A stretch of 21,568 nucleotides of DNA from JANXXV01 sp038200305 (GTDB lineage Bacteria > Acidobacteriota > Terriglobia > Bryobacterales > Bryobacteraceae): the NCBI GenBank assembly GCA_038200305.1, contig JBBPYD010000250.1, positions 1-21,568 of the forward strand, written 5' to 3'. The notes under the pieces are model-generated. The model did no database searches. It had not been told where the DNA came from and saw nothing but the letters and a program-made list of their open reading frames with translations. Of this stretch, positions 7,615 through 16,500 are shown piece by piece. Positions within the stretch are counted from its first letter, which is position 1. Every line of letters begins with the position of its first letter. The position numbers and the translations under genes are program-made.

Positions 7615-9138
7615 ATGGCTCAGATTCGGGCGGATGAGATAACGCGGGTCCTGCGGGACGAGATCGAGAACTACGAACGAGCGGTGAACGTGACAGAGAC
7701 GGGATTTGTGATCTCAGTCGGGGACGGTATCGCGCGTATTCACGGCCTGGAAAAAGTGATGGCCGGCGAATTGATTGAGTTTCCGCACCACGTTTCGGGT
7801 ATCGCGCTGAATCTGGAAGAGGATCAAGTGGGCGCCGTGCTGTTGGGCGACTACACGGAACTCAAGGAAGGCGATGAGGTACGGCGGACTGGCCGCATCA
7901 TGTCGGTTCCGGTGGGCGAGGCGATGATCGGCCGCGTGGTGGATGCACTCGGGCGGCCGATTGACGACAAGGGACCGATTGATACTACGCAGTTCAATCC
8001 TTTGGAGACACTGGCGCCCGGCGTTGTCGACCGCCAGCCGGTGAAAGAGCCTTTGCAGACGGGCCTGAAAGCCATCGACGCTATGATTCCGATTGGCCGC
8101 GGTCAGCGCGAGTTGATTATCGGCGACCGCCAGACGGGTAAAACGACAATCGCTCTCGACACGATTTATAACCAGAAGGGCGGCGACGTGATTTGCATTT
8201 ACGTCGCAATCGGGCAGAAGCGTTCGACGGTGGCGCAGGTGGTGAAGACGCTGACCGATCTGGGCGCGATGGATTACACCATCGTGGTGGCGGCGACTGC
8301 GTCTGACCCGGCTCCAATGCAATATATCGCGCCGTACGCCGGCTGTGCGCTGGGAGAATACTTTCGTGACAAGGGCCAGCACGCGCTGGTGATTTACGAC
8401 GATCTTTCCAAGCATGCCGCCGCGTATCGTGAAATCTCGCTGTTGCTCCGGCGCCCGCCAGGGCGTGAAGCATACCCCGGAGATGTGTTCTATCTTCACA
8501 GCCGGTTGCTGGAACGCGCCGCCAAGCTGTCAAAAGAGAAGGGCGGCGGCTCTTTAACCGCGCTGCCGTTCATTGAGACCCAGGCGGGGGATGTTTCGGC
8601 CTACATCCCCACGAACGTTATTTCGATCACGGATGGCCAAATCTTTTTGGACACCGATCTCTTCAACTCAAACCAGCGCCCGGCTATCAACGTCGGCATT
8701 TCGGTGAGCCGCGTTGGCGGGGCGGCGCAGATCAAAGCGATGCGGCAAATTGCGGGAACGCTGCGGCTCGATCTGGCGCAGTATCGCGAGCTGGCGGCAT
8801 TCGCGCAGTTTGGTTCCGATCTGGATAAAGCCTCGCAGGCGCAGTTGAATCGCGGGCGGCGGCTGGTGGAAATTCTAAAGCAGGGGCAACATGAGCCGCT
8901 GCCGATTGAGAAGCAGGTCCTGATTATTTACGCCGGAACGAACGGGTTTCTGGACGACCTGCCGGTGGAACGCGTCCGGGATTTTGAGTTGAAGTTGTAC
9001 CAGTTTGTGGATAACGCGCACCCTGGCGTGCTGCAGCAGATCCGTGAAAAGAAAGTGCTGGACGATGCGCTGAAAGGCCAGCTAAACACCATTTTAAAGG
9101 AATTCAAAGACCGCTTCGTTTCCGAGCAGAAGAAATAG
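7615..9138 (+). CDS. atpA: F-type ATP synthase subunit alpha
   Basis: The 507-residue protein is the standard length for the non-catalytic nucleotide-binding F1 subunit. It starts MAQIRADEITRVLRDEI. The Walker A motif GDRQTGKT is at residues 170-177, and VGISVSRVGGAAQIKAM, typical of alpha, lies further on. The central domain has YRE-SLLLRRPPGREAYPGD and the C-terminal helical domain ends in FKDRFVSEQKK. Gln rather than an acidic residue in the Walker region and the alpha-type SRVGGAAQ motif separate it from beta. A GAGGGA precedes the ATG. Three nt separate it from atpG. Confidence 0.98.
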   Translation: MAQIRADEITRVLRDEIENYERAVNVTETGFVISVGDGIARIHGLEKVMAGELIEFPHHVSGIALNLEEDQVGAVLLGDYTELKEGDEVRRTGRIMSVPVGEAMIGRVVDALGRPIDDKGPIDTTQFNPLETLAPGVVDRQPVKEPLQTGLKAIDAMIPIGRGQRELIIGDRQTGKTTIALDTIYNQKGGDVICIYVAIGQKRSTVAQVVKTLTDLGAMDYTIVVAATASDPAPMQYIAPYAGCALGEYFRDKGQHALVIYDDLSKHAAAYREISLLLRRPPGREAYPGDVFYLHSRLLERAAKLSKEKGGGSLTALPFIETQAGDVSAYIPTNVISITDGQIFLDTDLFNSNQRPAINVGISVSRVGGAAQIKAMRQIAGTLRLDLAQYRELAAFAQFGSDLDKASQAQLNRGRRLVEILKQGQHEPLPIEKQVLIIYAGTNGFLDDLPVERVRDFELKLYQFVDNAHPGVLQQIREKKVLDDALKGQLNTILKEFKDRFVSEQKK

Positions 9139-9141
9139 ACC

Positions 9142-10002
9142 ATGCCCAGTTTGATCGACATCCGGCGGCGCATCCGGTCGGTTAAGAATACGCAGCAGAT
9201 CACGAAGGCCATGAAGATGGTCTCGGCCGCGAAACTGCGCCGCGCGCAGGACCGCGTGATTGCCGCGCGTCCATATTCGGCGATGCTGGCGCAGGTGCTG
9301 TCGAATGTGATCGCGGCCGCGGCAGACACTGACGAGGCGGGCAGTTCACCTTTGCTGGCAAACCGGCCGGAGAAACGGATTCAGCTGCTTGTGTTGACCG
9401 CGGATCGAGGCCTGGCAGGCGCCTTCAACTCCAATCTGATCAAGGGCGCGCAGAAATTCATCACGGACCATCCCGATGCCACGATCGAAATGGAATTGCT
9501 AGGGCGGAAAGGACGCGATTTCTTCCGCAAGCGAAACGCGGCGATCACGGGCGAGTATCTGGGGCTGTATCAGAAGCCATCTTACGGCGATGCCGCGGCG
9601 ATCGCGAAAAAGGTAGTGGACCGGCTCAAGAACGATGAAATTGACGCGGTCTACATGGTCTATAACGAATTCAAGAGCGTGATGACGCAGAAGCTGACCA
9701 CATCGCGGATTCTTCCGGTGCAGCCTCCGGAAGGCGGCGAGCGAATCGATTACATCTTCGAGCAGCCGCCTTCGCAACTGCTGGCTTCGCTTCTGCCCCG
9801 GTACGTGGAAATTCAGCTCTTCAGCGCGATTCTGGAATCGACCGCGGCCGAACATGCGTCGCGCATGACCGCGATGGATTCGGCGTCGTCGAATGCGGCG
9901 GACGTGATCGACCGGCTGACGCTGTTTATGAATCGCGTGCGACAGGCAAGTATTACAAGAGAGATTATCGAAGTGGTTAGCGGCGCTTCGGCATTGGAGT
10001 AA
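9142..10002 (+). CDS. atpG: F-type ATP synthase subunit gamma
   Basis: The 286-residue protein is the central rotor shaft of F1. Both conserved ends that form its coiled coil are present: the N-terminal RIRSVKNTQQITKAMKMVS AAKLRRAQ region and the C-terminal EHASRMTAMDSASSNAADVI with ITREIIEVVSGASAL. The middle domain has LLVLTADRGLAGAFNSNL. The length is normal. The ATG at 9142 follows the atpA stop by 3 nt and its own stop precedes atpD by 2 nt. No regulatory insertion of the plant/cyanobacterial thiol type is visible. Confidence 0.97.
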   Translation: MPSLIDIRRRIRSVKNTQQITKAMKMVSAAKLRRAQDRVIAARPYSAMLAQVLSNVIAAAADTDEAGSSPLLANRPEKRIQLLVLTADRGLAGAFNSNLIKGAQKFITDHPDATIEMELLGRKGRDFFRKRNAAITGEYLGLYQKPSYGDAAAIAKKVVDRLKNDEIDAVYMVYNEFKSVMTQKLTTSRILPVQPPEGGERIDYIFEQPPSQLLASLLPRYVEIQLFSAILESTAAEHASRMTAMDSASSNAADVIDRLTLFMNRVRQASITREIIEVVSGASALE

Positions 10003-10004
10003 TT

Positions 10005-11468
10005 ATGGCAACGGCAACGACGACAACAGGCGCAGGTGTTATTGGCAGGGTGATCCAGATCGCGGGACCGGCGGTGGACATTCAGTTCCCCGAAGGACAG
10101 ATCCCGCTGATCTACACGGCAATCCGCATCACGAGTGAAGGGTTCAACGTTCCTACTCCGCTGGATGTGATTGTTGAAGTAGCACAGCACATCGGCGAGG
10201 GGCGCGTGCGCACCATCGCGCTGCAGCCCACCGATGGCATGGTCCGCGGCATGAAAGCCGAAAGTCTGGGTGCGCCGGTTTCTGTTCCAGTGGGCAAGCA
10301 AACGCTTGGGCGGGTGCTGAATGTGATCGGTGAGCCGGTGGATAACATGGGCCCGGTGAACACGGCGCAGCGGTATCCGATTCATCGCCAGGCTCCCGCG
10401 TTCGATGAGCAGTCCACGGAATTGCAGATGTTCGAGACCGGCATCAAGGTCATCGATCTGCTGGAGCCGTACTTGCGCGGCGGAAAGATTGGATTGTTCG
10501 GTGGCGCGGGTGTAGGCAAGACCGTCGTGATCATGGAACTGATCAACAACATCGCGCAGAATCACGGCGGTGTTTCGGTGTTTGCGGGCGTGGGTGAGCG
10601 GACTCGGGAAGGGAACGACCTGTGGCTGGAAATGCAGGAGTCGGGAATCGTCAACCCGCAGGACTATACGAAATCGAAGGTCGCGCTGATCTATGGCCAG
10701 ATGACCGAGCCTCCAGGAGCCCGCTTGCGCGTGGGTCTCACCGGCTTGACCGTGGCTGAGTATTTCCGCGATGAAGAAGGGCAGGACGTGCTGCTCTTTA
10801 TCGACAATATTTTCCGGTTTACGCAGGCTGGATCGGAGGTCTCCGCGCTGCTGGGCCGTATGCCATCGGCGGTGGGATATCAACCGAATCTTGCCACGGA
10901 GATGGGCGAATTGCAAGAGCGCATCACTTCCACCAAGAAAGGGTCGATCACTTCGGTGCAAGCGATCTACGTTCCCGCCGACGACTACACGGACCCGGCG
11001 CCGGCGACCGCGTTCGCGCATTTGGACGCCACCACGAACCTTTCGAGGGCTATTTCGGAATTGGGCATCTATCCGGCTGTGGACCCGCTGGCGTCCACTT
11101 CGCGCATTCTGGACCCGTTGATCCTGGGGGCCGATCACTATAATACCGCACAGCGTGTCAAGCAGATTCTACAGCGGTACAAAGATTTGCAGGACATCAT
11201 CGCGATTCTGGGCATCGACGAGTTGTCGGACGAAGATCGCCTGACGGTGGCGCGCGCGAGGAAGGTGCAGAGGTTCCTTTCGCAGCCCTTCCATGTGGCG
11301 GAGCAGTTCACGGGATTGAAGGGCAAGTATGTGAAGCTGGCCGACACCATCAAGGGATTCCAGCAGATCGTCGAAGGCAAGCTGGACGATGTTCCGGAGC
11401 AGGCATTCTATTTGCAGGGTCCGATTGAAGACGTGATGGAACGCGCCGAACAGATGAAGAAGGCGTAA
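10005..11468 (+). CDS. atpD: F-type ATP synthase subunit beta (catalytic)
   Basis: The 487-residue protein is the catalytic F1 subunit. Walker A GGAGVGKT is at residues 166-173, followed by VGERTREGNDLW. Walker B and following, DVLLFIDNIFRFTQAGSEVS, is complete, as is the loop GRMPSAVGYQPNLATEMG. The C-terminal region has IAILGIDELSDEDRLTVARA, the DELSDED-containing stretch that touches gamma and epsilon. All catalytic features are present, so the enzyme should be active. It starts MATATTTTGAGVIGRV at the ATG at 10005, with only 2 nt after atpG and 3 nt before atpC. Confidence 0.98.
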   Translation: MATATTTTGAGVIGRVIQIAGPAVDIQFPEGQIPLIYTAIRITSEGFNVPTPLDVIVEVAQHIGEGRVRTIALQPTDGMVRGMKAESLGAPVSVPVGKQTLGRVLNVIGEPVDNMGPVNTAQRYPIHRQAPAFDEQSTELQMFETGIKVIDLLEPYLRGGKIGLFGGAGVGKTVVIMELINNIAQNHGGVSVFAGVGERTREGNDLWLEMQESGIVNPQDYTKSKVALIYGQMTEPPGARLRVGLTGLTVAEYFRDEEGQDVLLFIDNIFRFTQAGSEVSALLGRMPSAVGYQPNLATEMGELQERITSTKKGSITSVQAIYVPADDYTDPAPATAFAHLDATTNLSRAISELGIYPAVDPLASTSRILDPLILGADHYNTAQRVKQILQRYKDLQDIIAILGIDELSDEDRLTVARARKVQRFLSQPFHVAEQFTGLKGKYVKLADTIKGFQQIVEGKLDDVPEQAFYLQGPIEDVMERAEQMKKA

Positions 11469-11471
11469 GCG

Positions 11472-11879
11472 ATGGCGGATACGTTCGAGCTGGAAGTAGC
11501 GACTCCGGAGCGGTTGGTGATCCGTGAGCAGGTCACTGAGGCGCAAATCCCTGCCGCGAATGGGATGATCGGTGTGCTGCCGGAACACGCTCCGCTGATT
11601 TCCGAATTGGGTGTTGGCGAGGTGACGTACAGCGCAGGTGGAACCAAGCACAGGCTGGTTGTCCACGATGGGTGGATTGAAGTGCTCAAAAATCACGTCC
11701 GTGTGCTGGCGGACGGGGCGGAAAAGGTGGAAGAGATCGATGTGCCGCGCGCGAGGGCGGCTTTGAAGCGGGCGGAGGACCAGCTTGCCTCGGCTGTCAC
11801 CGCCGGAGTGGATATTCCGCGCGCATTAAATGCGTTGAAACGCGCACAAGCCCGCATTGCCGCGGCCGGTGTGCGGTAG
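11472..11879 (+). CDS. atpC: F-type ATP synthase subunit epsilon
   Basis: The 135-residue protein has the usual two parts: an N-terminal beta sandwich (FELEVATPERLVIREQVTEA, then IPAANGMIGVLPEHAPLISE) and a C-terminal helical hairpin from about residue 88 that can inhibit ATP hydrolysis in this family. Both parts are full length. It is the last protein gene of the operon. Its TAG (11877-11879) is 20 nt before a tRNA-Pro gene, with no terminator between, so the tRNA may be carried on the same transcript. Confidence 0.95.
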   Translation: MADTFELEVATPERLVIREQVTEAQIPAANGMIGVLPEHAPLISELGVGEVTYSAGGTKHRLVVHDGWIEVLKNHVRVLADGAEKVEEIDVPRARAALKRAEDQLASAVTAGVDIPRALNALKRAQARIAAAGVR

Positions 11880-11899
11880 AATAGTTGAGTTACACAATT

Positions 11900-11977
11900 C
11901 GGGCTGTGGCGCAGCCTGGCTAGCGCGCTTGCTTGGGGTGCAAGAGGTCCCGGGTTCAAATCCCGGCAGCCCGACCA
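11900..11977 (+). tRNA. tRNA-Pro (anticodon GGG), CCA encoded
   Basis: A complete cloverleaf can be drawn by eye. The acceptor stem CGGGCTG (11900-11906) pairs with CAGCCCG (11967-11973), with discriminator A at 11974 and an encoded CCA at 11975-11977. The D stem is GCGC/GCGC, the anticodon stem CTTGC/GCAAG with loop TTGGGGT, and the T stem CCGGG/CCCGG with loop TTCAAAT. The anticodon at 11935-11937 is GGG, reading proline codons CCC and CCU. Confidence 0.96.
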
Positions 11978-12542
11978 AACAACCTCATCTTAGCCGTTAA
12001 GAAATAACATTTCCATCTAACAATATTTTGGCTATCCTGAAGGGGATGGCCAAGTTTGCAAAGCGCGAATGCTCGTATCAGGGTTGAATCCTGGATCGAT
12101 GGCGCGCGCCGCCAAACCAGCCAGAATGTCGATCCCGTGCGGCGCCGTCCAACTTCCTCGCATCTGGATGACGCGCATCTTCATTCCGCCAAGTCCACCA
12201 TCGCGGCAACCTGAACACGCGAGTTGGCCGGCTGCCGCGGATTTCACGCGCCGGAAATTGTCCCGCCCTCTGAAAAAGGCAACTTTTACCGCCACACCCA
12301 CCCCTCCAGGTTGTCGCGCTTGTAATGGATCCGGACGTTCTTGTCCGCTGCTGGGTCGAGATTCGCGGAAGAATGGTAAGCACCCCTGCAACCGGTTTGC
12401 GTCGAAGCCCGGTGAGGGCGATGTCTTCCGCATATCGGCTTGCGCGTCTGGGAAAAGGGACTCCTTCAAAGTGGCCGTTGTTCCGTCCTCCGGTTTCATT
12501 CTCTTTTCCCTTGCAGTCCCGCTCAAACGCATACAATGAATT
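11978..12542. other. 565 nt without an intact gene
   Basis: No ORF here has a convincing start, ribosome binding site and family match. On the minus strand protein-like patches occur in different frames, for example ADKNVRIHYKRDNLEGW (about 12308-12358) ending in a stop, and KMRVIQMRGSWTAPHG (about 12130-12185). This may be a heavily decayed gene, but I cannot name a family. No terminator for the atp/tRNA transcript is obvious. The right end holds a candidate promoter for the CheB gene. Confidence 0.4.
12511..12537 (+). promoter_or_regulatory. Candidate promoter directly at the CheB start codon
   Basis: TTGCAG (12511-12516) and TACAAT (12532-12537) are 15 nt apart. The -10 hexamer ends 5 nt before the GTG start at 12543, so transcription would begin at or within the start codon. 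There is no Shine-Dalgarno sequence, which agrees with a leaderless mRNA. The spacer is shorter than the usual 17 nt. Confidence 0.35.
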
Positions 12543-13184
12543 GTGAAGCACGATATCATCGTGATTGGCGCTTCCGCCGGCGGCATTGAAGCATTGCAGC
12601 AAGTCGTCCGCGGGTTGACCCCCGATCTACCGGCATCCGTATTCGTGGTGCTTCATATTCCGCCCTGGCATCGATCCGCATTGCCGGAGATTCTTAGCCG
12701 CAGCGGCCCGATACCGGCCGTCCCCGCAAGTCCCGATCAGCCGATTGAACCCGGCAGGATTTACGTCGCGCCGCCGGACCACCATCTGCTGCTGGAAGAT
12801 GGAAAAGTCCATGTTTGGCGCGGCCCGAAGGAGAACACTCATCGGCCTGCCGTCAATCCTCTGTTCCGTTCGGCCGCCGTGGATTTCAAACAGCGGGTAA
12901 CCGGCGTGGTCCTGAGCGGCACTTTGGACGATGGCGCCACCGGTCTTTGGTGGGTGAAACGCTACGGCGGCGCCGCCGTAGTGCAGGACCCGCGGACGGC
13001 GGCATTTCCCGATATGCCAAGAAATGCATTAACGCAGGTGGATGTGGATTATGTGCGCGCCGCATCCGATATAGGTCCCTTATTGGTGGAGCTGGCAACC
13101 AATGGGACCGCGATACAGGCTGGGCCGCCTTTTGCCCTTCGGCCGGAGGAGGAACCGTTCGAATGGAAACGAAACAGGCTATAG
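12543..13184 (+). CDS. Stand-alone CheB-type protein-glutamate methylesterase domain
   Basis: The 213-residue protein starts at a GTG and is a CheB catalytic domain without the usual N-terminal receiver. The triad is visible: Ser11 in GASAGG, His38 in VVLHIP and Asp130 in SGTLDDGATG. CheB enzymes remove methyl groups from glutamates of chemoreceptors, or deamidate glutamines. Without a receiver, this one is not controlled by CheA in the classical way. No chemoreceptor, CheA or CheW is in the window, so its target may be the neighbouring signalling proteins or something else. Its last 22 nt overlap the next ORF in another frame. In other bacteria I recall a similar CheB domain fused to the kind of zinc-ribbon tail encoded by that ORF, so the two products probably act together. 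It lacks an upstream ribosome binding site. Confidence 0.85.
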   Translation: MKHDIIVIGASAGGIEALQQVVRGLTPDLPASVFVVLHIPPWHRSALPEILSRSGPIPAVPASPDQPIEPGRIYVAPPDHHLLLEDGKVHVWRGPKENTHRPAVNPLFRSAAVDFKQRVTGVVLSGTLDDGATGLWWVKRYGGAAVVQDPRTAAFPDMPRNALTQVDVDYVRAASDIGPLLVELATNGTAIQAGPPFALRPEEEPFEWKRNRL

Positions 13185-13495
13185 AGGCCACGTGCCCGGA
13201 TTGCCGTGGACCGTTATCGGAGCTTCGCACCGGCGAAATTCGCGAGTACCGTTGCCTGGTTGGACACACGTACTCGGCGGGGGTTCTTCTGCAGGCGCAC
13301 TCCGAGGCACAGGAAAGGGCTCTTTGGTCCGCCGTGGTAGCGCTGGAAGAGTCGGCGAACCTCGTCCGGCTGGTTGCCCCTCAATTGCCTCCCGGCGTGG
13401 CAGAGCGGCTGGAGAGTCAGGCTGCCGAGAAGGTGCGCCAGGGAGAGACGATCCGCAAAATCGCCGAGCACCTGGAGCCGTTTCAGACCGAATAG
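13163..13495 (+). CDS. Small putative zinc-binding protein, partner of the CheB domain
   Basis: The 110-residue ORF begins at the ATG at 13163, preceded by GGAGGAGG (13145-13152), 10 nt upstream and inside the cheB-like gene, a strong sign of real, coupled initiation. It overlaps that gene by 22 nt in a different frame. Residues 11-35 contain C11-x2-C14, then C31-x3-H35 (CLVGHTYS), which could bind one zinc ion. The remainder (QERALWSAVVALEESANLVR onwards) is helical and charged. As far as I recall, the same ribbon-plus-helix module is the C-terminal tail of single-chain stand-alone CheB proteins in Alphaproteobacteria. Either a fused gene was split by a frameshift that is tolerated, or the two parts are naturally separate here. 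The stop at 13493-13495 is 8 nt from the end of the convergent kinase gene. Confidence 0.75.
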   Translation: METKQAIEATCPDCRGPLSELRTGEIREYRCLVGHTYSAGVLLQAHSEAQERALWSAVVALEESANLVRLVAPQLPPGVAERLESQAAEKVRQGETIRKIAEHLEPFQTE

Positions 13496-13503
13496 CCGCT
13501 TGC

Positions 13504-16500
13504 CTACTCCGGCTTGCTCGGAAACGATACAGTGAATCGCGAGCCCGCCTCCCGGTCGATTGCCATCGCTCCATGCAACTGCTCCACCAGCAGATGGATT
13601 AGCTGCAGGCCCATGGAGGTTTCCTGCGGGGGATCGAGTTCCTTCGGAAATCCAACCCCATCGTCCGACACGGTAAGAACGCGGGCGTCCCCGGAGCCGC
13701 CAAACGAGACGTGGATTGCGCCCTCCCGGCCGCCGGGAAAAGCGTGCTTCAGGCAGTTGGTCAAGAGCTCGTTGAAAATGAGCCCGCACGGAACGGCCTT
13801 ACCAATTTCCAAAGAAGCTGGCTGGGTGTCGGTTTGCAACCGGATCCGGTTCGGGTCAACGCCGTAAAACGCGAAGAGATCCTGCGCCATCTTCACCAGA
13901 TAGGCGCCAAAATCGATCCGCGAAAAGTCCGGCGAGCCATAAAGCATCTCATGGATAATAGCGATGGAGCGCACGCGATTGTGCATGTCTTCCATCGCTT
14001 TCGCCGCCTCCGAGTCCTTCACGTAATCCGACTGAAAGCCAAGCAGGCTGGTGATCACCTGCAGGTTGTTCTTCACTCTGTGATGAATCTCCTTGAGCAG
14101 AACCTCTTTCTCGCGGAGCGAGGCCTGTATCTGCTCTTCCGTTTGCTTCCGTTCGGTGATGTCGCGCATGATCTTCGCGAAACCCCGCAACTGTCCGTTT
14201 TCATCCCGCACCGCGCTCATAACGCCGCTCGCGAAGAAACGGCTGCCGTCTTTTCGCGCGTGCCAGCGCTCGTCTTCGGCGTACTCTTCCTTTTGCGCTT
14301 GCTTCCTCTCCAGTTCCGGCGCCCCGGCCGCCTGGTCCTCCGGTGTGAAAATCAGCGCAACCGGCTGCCCCAGAATCTCCGCTTCCCGGTAGCCCAGCAA
14401 GCGTTCCGCCCCTGGGTTCCATGTAGAAATCAGTCCGGTCAAATCCATTTGGAATAGAGCATAATCGCGGACGCTTTCCACAATCATGCGGAACCGCTGC
14501 TCGCTTTCGCGCAAAGCCCGGTTGGTCTGCTCGCGCGCGGTGACGTCCCGGATGTTTACCTGCACCACCTGCTGGTTTCCTATCGTGTAACGATTGGCTA
14601 TCAGCTCCACGTCCATTCGCTGCGCATTCTTCACAATAATGGGTAACGCATCATGGCGGACCAGTTCGTTGTCATGCGTCTCCGCCATGAGCGATCTGCC
14701 CACCCGCGTACCCCTGAACGCAGGATTTTCGTCCAAGCGCTTCCCCAGAAATTCTTCGCGGGCATAGCCGGTGAGGTCGAGGAAGTACGGATTGACGTCT
14801 GTCAAAAGCCCGGTTTCAGCGTCCAAAACCAGCATTCCATCCTTTGCGGTCTCAAACAGCCGCTGATAGCGGACCTCGGCCTCCTGGCGGCGCTCGGTTG
14901 CATCCTCAATGCTCAACAGCAAGGTACGGCGCCCATCCATCGGCCCCGGAATACGGCGCCCGCTCAGCCTCATGGTCCGGTGGCCGATATGAGGAAACTC
15001 CTGCTTGATCTCATAGCCTTGAAACAGCTGTTTGCGAAACAGCGCATCGCCCAACAGTTCCCGCAGGCGCGGGCGATTCCATTGCCCACTCCCCAAATCG
15101 TAGAGGAATCTGCCAAGAGTCTCCTCGCGCGAGACTTGGAACATTTCATAAAAGGAAGAGGTCGCGCGTTGCACCCGCAGGTCGGCGTCCAAAACCACCA
15201 GAGGCTCGTGAACGGTTTCGATCATTCCTTCGGCGTAATCGCGAGCCTCTTCCGCGATTTTAAGGCTGCGCTTCAGCGGGTCGATATCGACGAACATCAC
15301 CACCGCGCCGTCGATTCGATTGTCGGCCGTGCGGTAGGGGCGGACGGCCGTGGAATACCAACGCCCCGCTTTATCCTGAACTTCGCGCTGTTCCGTCCCC
15401 AGGGTTTCCAGCACCGTGCGAACCTGCTGCTCCAATTCCGGAAGCTCGATATTTCCCCGTAGGTGGGCAACGGACCGGCCGACGTCAATGGAGCCAAGAT
15501 CCAGAAGCTTTTCCGCCGCGGTATTGAACCGCCGCACCCGTAGCCCGTTATCCACCATCAGAATGGGAATGTTCACGGCGCCCAGCAGGTTGCTGAGGTC
15601 GTTGTTGACGGCATCCAACTCCTGGTTACGGTTCTGCAACTCCTCATTCACCGTTGTTAGCTCTTCGTTGCCGCTCTGCAATTCTTCTTTGGTGGTGTTC
15701 AACTCTTCGTTCGTGCTTTGCAGCTCTTCATTGGCGCTGCGCACCTCTTCGTTCGCCGCCCGCAGTTCTTCGCAGCTTGCTTCATGATCCTCATTCAGAT
15801 TGCGAAGGTACTCGCGGGTTTCCGCCAGTTGCTGTTGCAATTGATGCGCCTGATTCTCTGAATCGCTAGACTTCTCCACGGGTTCCGGGCCCGTAACAAT
15901 GGGGCTGGCCGGCCCGGCAACTTCGCCAAACACGATCAGAAAATAACGCTCGCCGGGGGAGGGGCCGGCGATGGGCGTCACTTCCAAGCTGACTTCCCGG
16001 TGTTCGCCCCGGTGTTCAATGTAAATGCCGTCTTCCCTGGTGGAAACGTTCCGCGCGTCCGCCGCCTGAATGGTGCGGCGCAAAGGCATTACCAGGCCTT
16101 CTCGCGTCATCCGGAGCAGATTCAGACTGGCCTCGCCTGGCGTCGGATCGAAGTAGAAGCCGTTCTGTCCCCTGAAGTGCAGAATCTGCATTTCACGATC
16201 CACCACCACCGCGGCTGGAGAGTATTTGCTCTGGATAATCCGGTCCACTTTTTTCTGCAGTTCCAGGCCGCTTAAGGCGGCGGCAACCGTATTTGACTCG
16301 GCTGGTTCGGACATGCTCCGTCCTAACGCCAAATCCAAAGTGAGACGGACATCCACTGCCTTGCGGCAGTAGATGCGATGCTGTTTATTCACCACATTGA
16401 ACAGATCCTCGGCGGCTCCAATGGTTTCCGCGCTGCCCAGCACCAGCAGGCCGGTTGGATTTAGGCTGTAATGGAACACGGGAAGAACTCGCCGCTGCAG

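Noticed and set aside
9813..11138. 441-codon minus-strand open frame opposite atpG and atpD
   Set aside because: It is antisense to two certain genes, rich in Arg and His, and has no recognisable domain.
12045..12096. tRNA-like string with a T-arm-like CAGG...CCTG
   Set aside because: No anticodon arm or acceptor stem can be formed and the loop is not TTC-type.
12069..12539. 156-codon plus-strand ORF and overlapping minus-strand ORFs in the gap before CheB
   Set aside because: None has a ribosome binding site or recognisable family. The minus-strand patches are treated as possible decay, not as genes.
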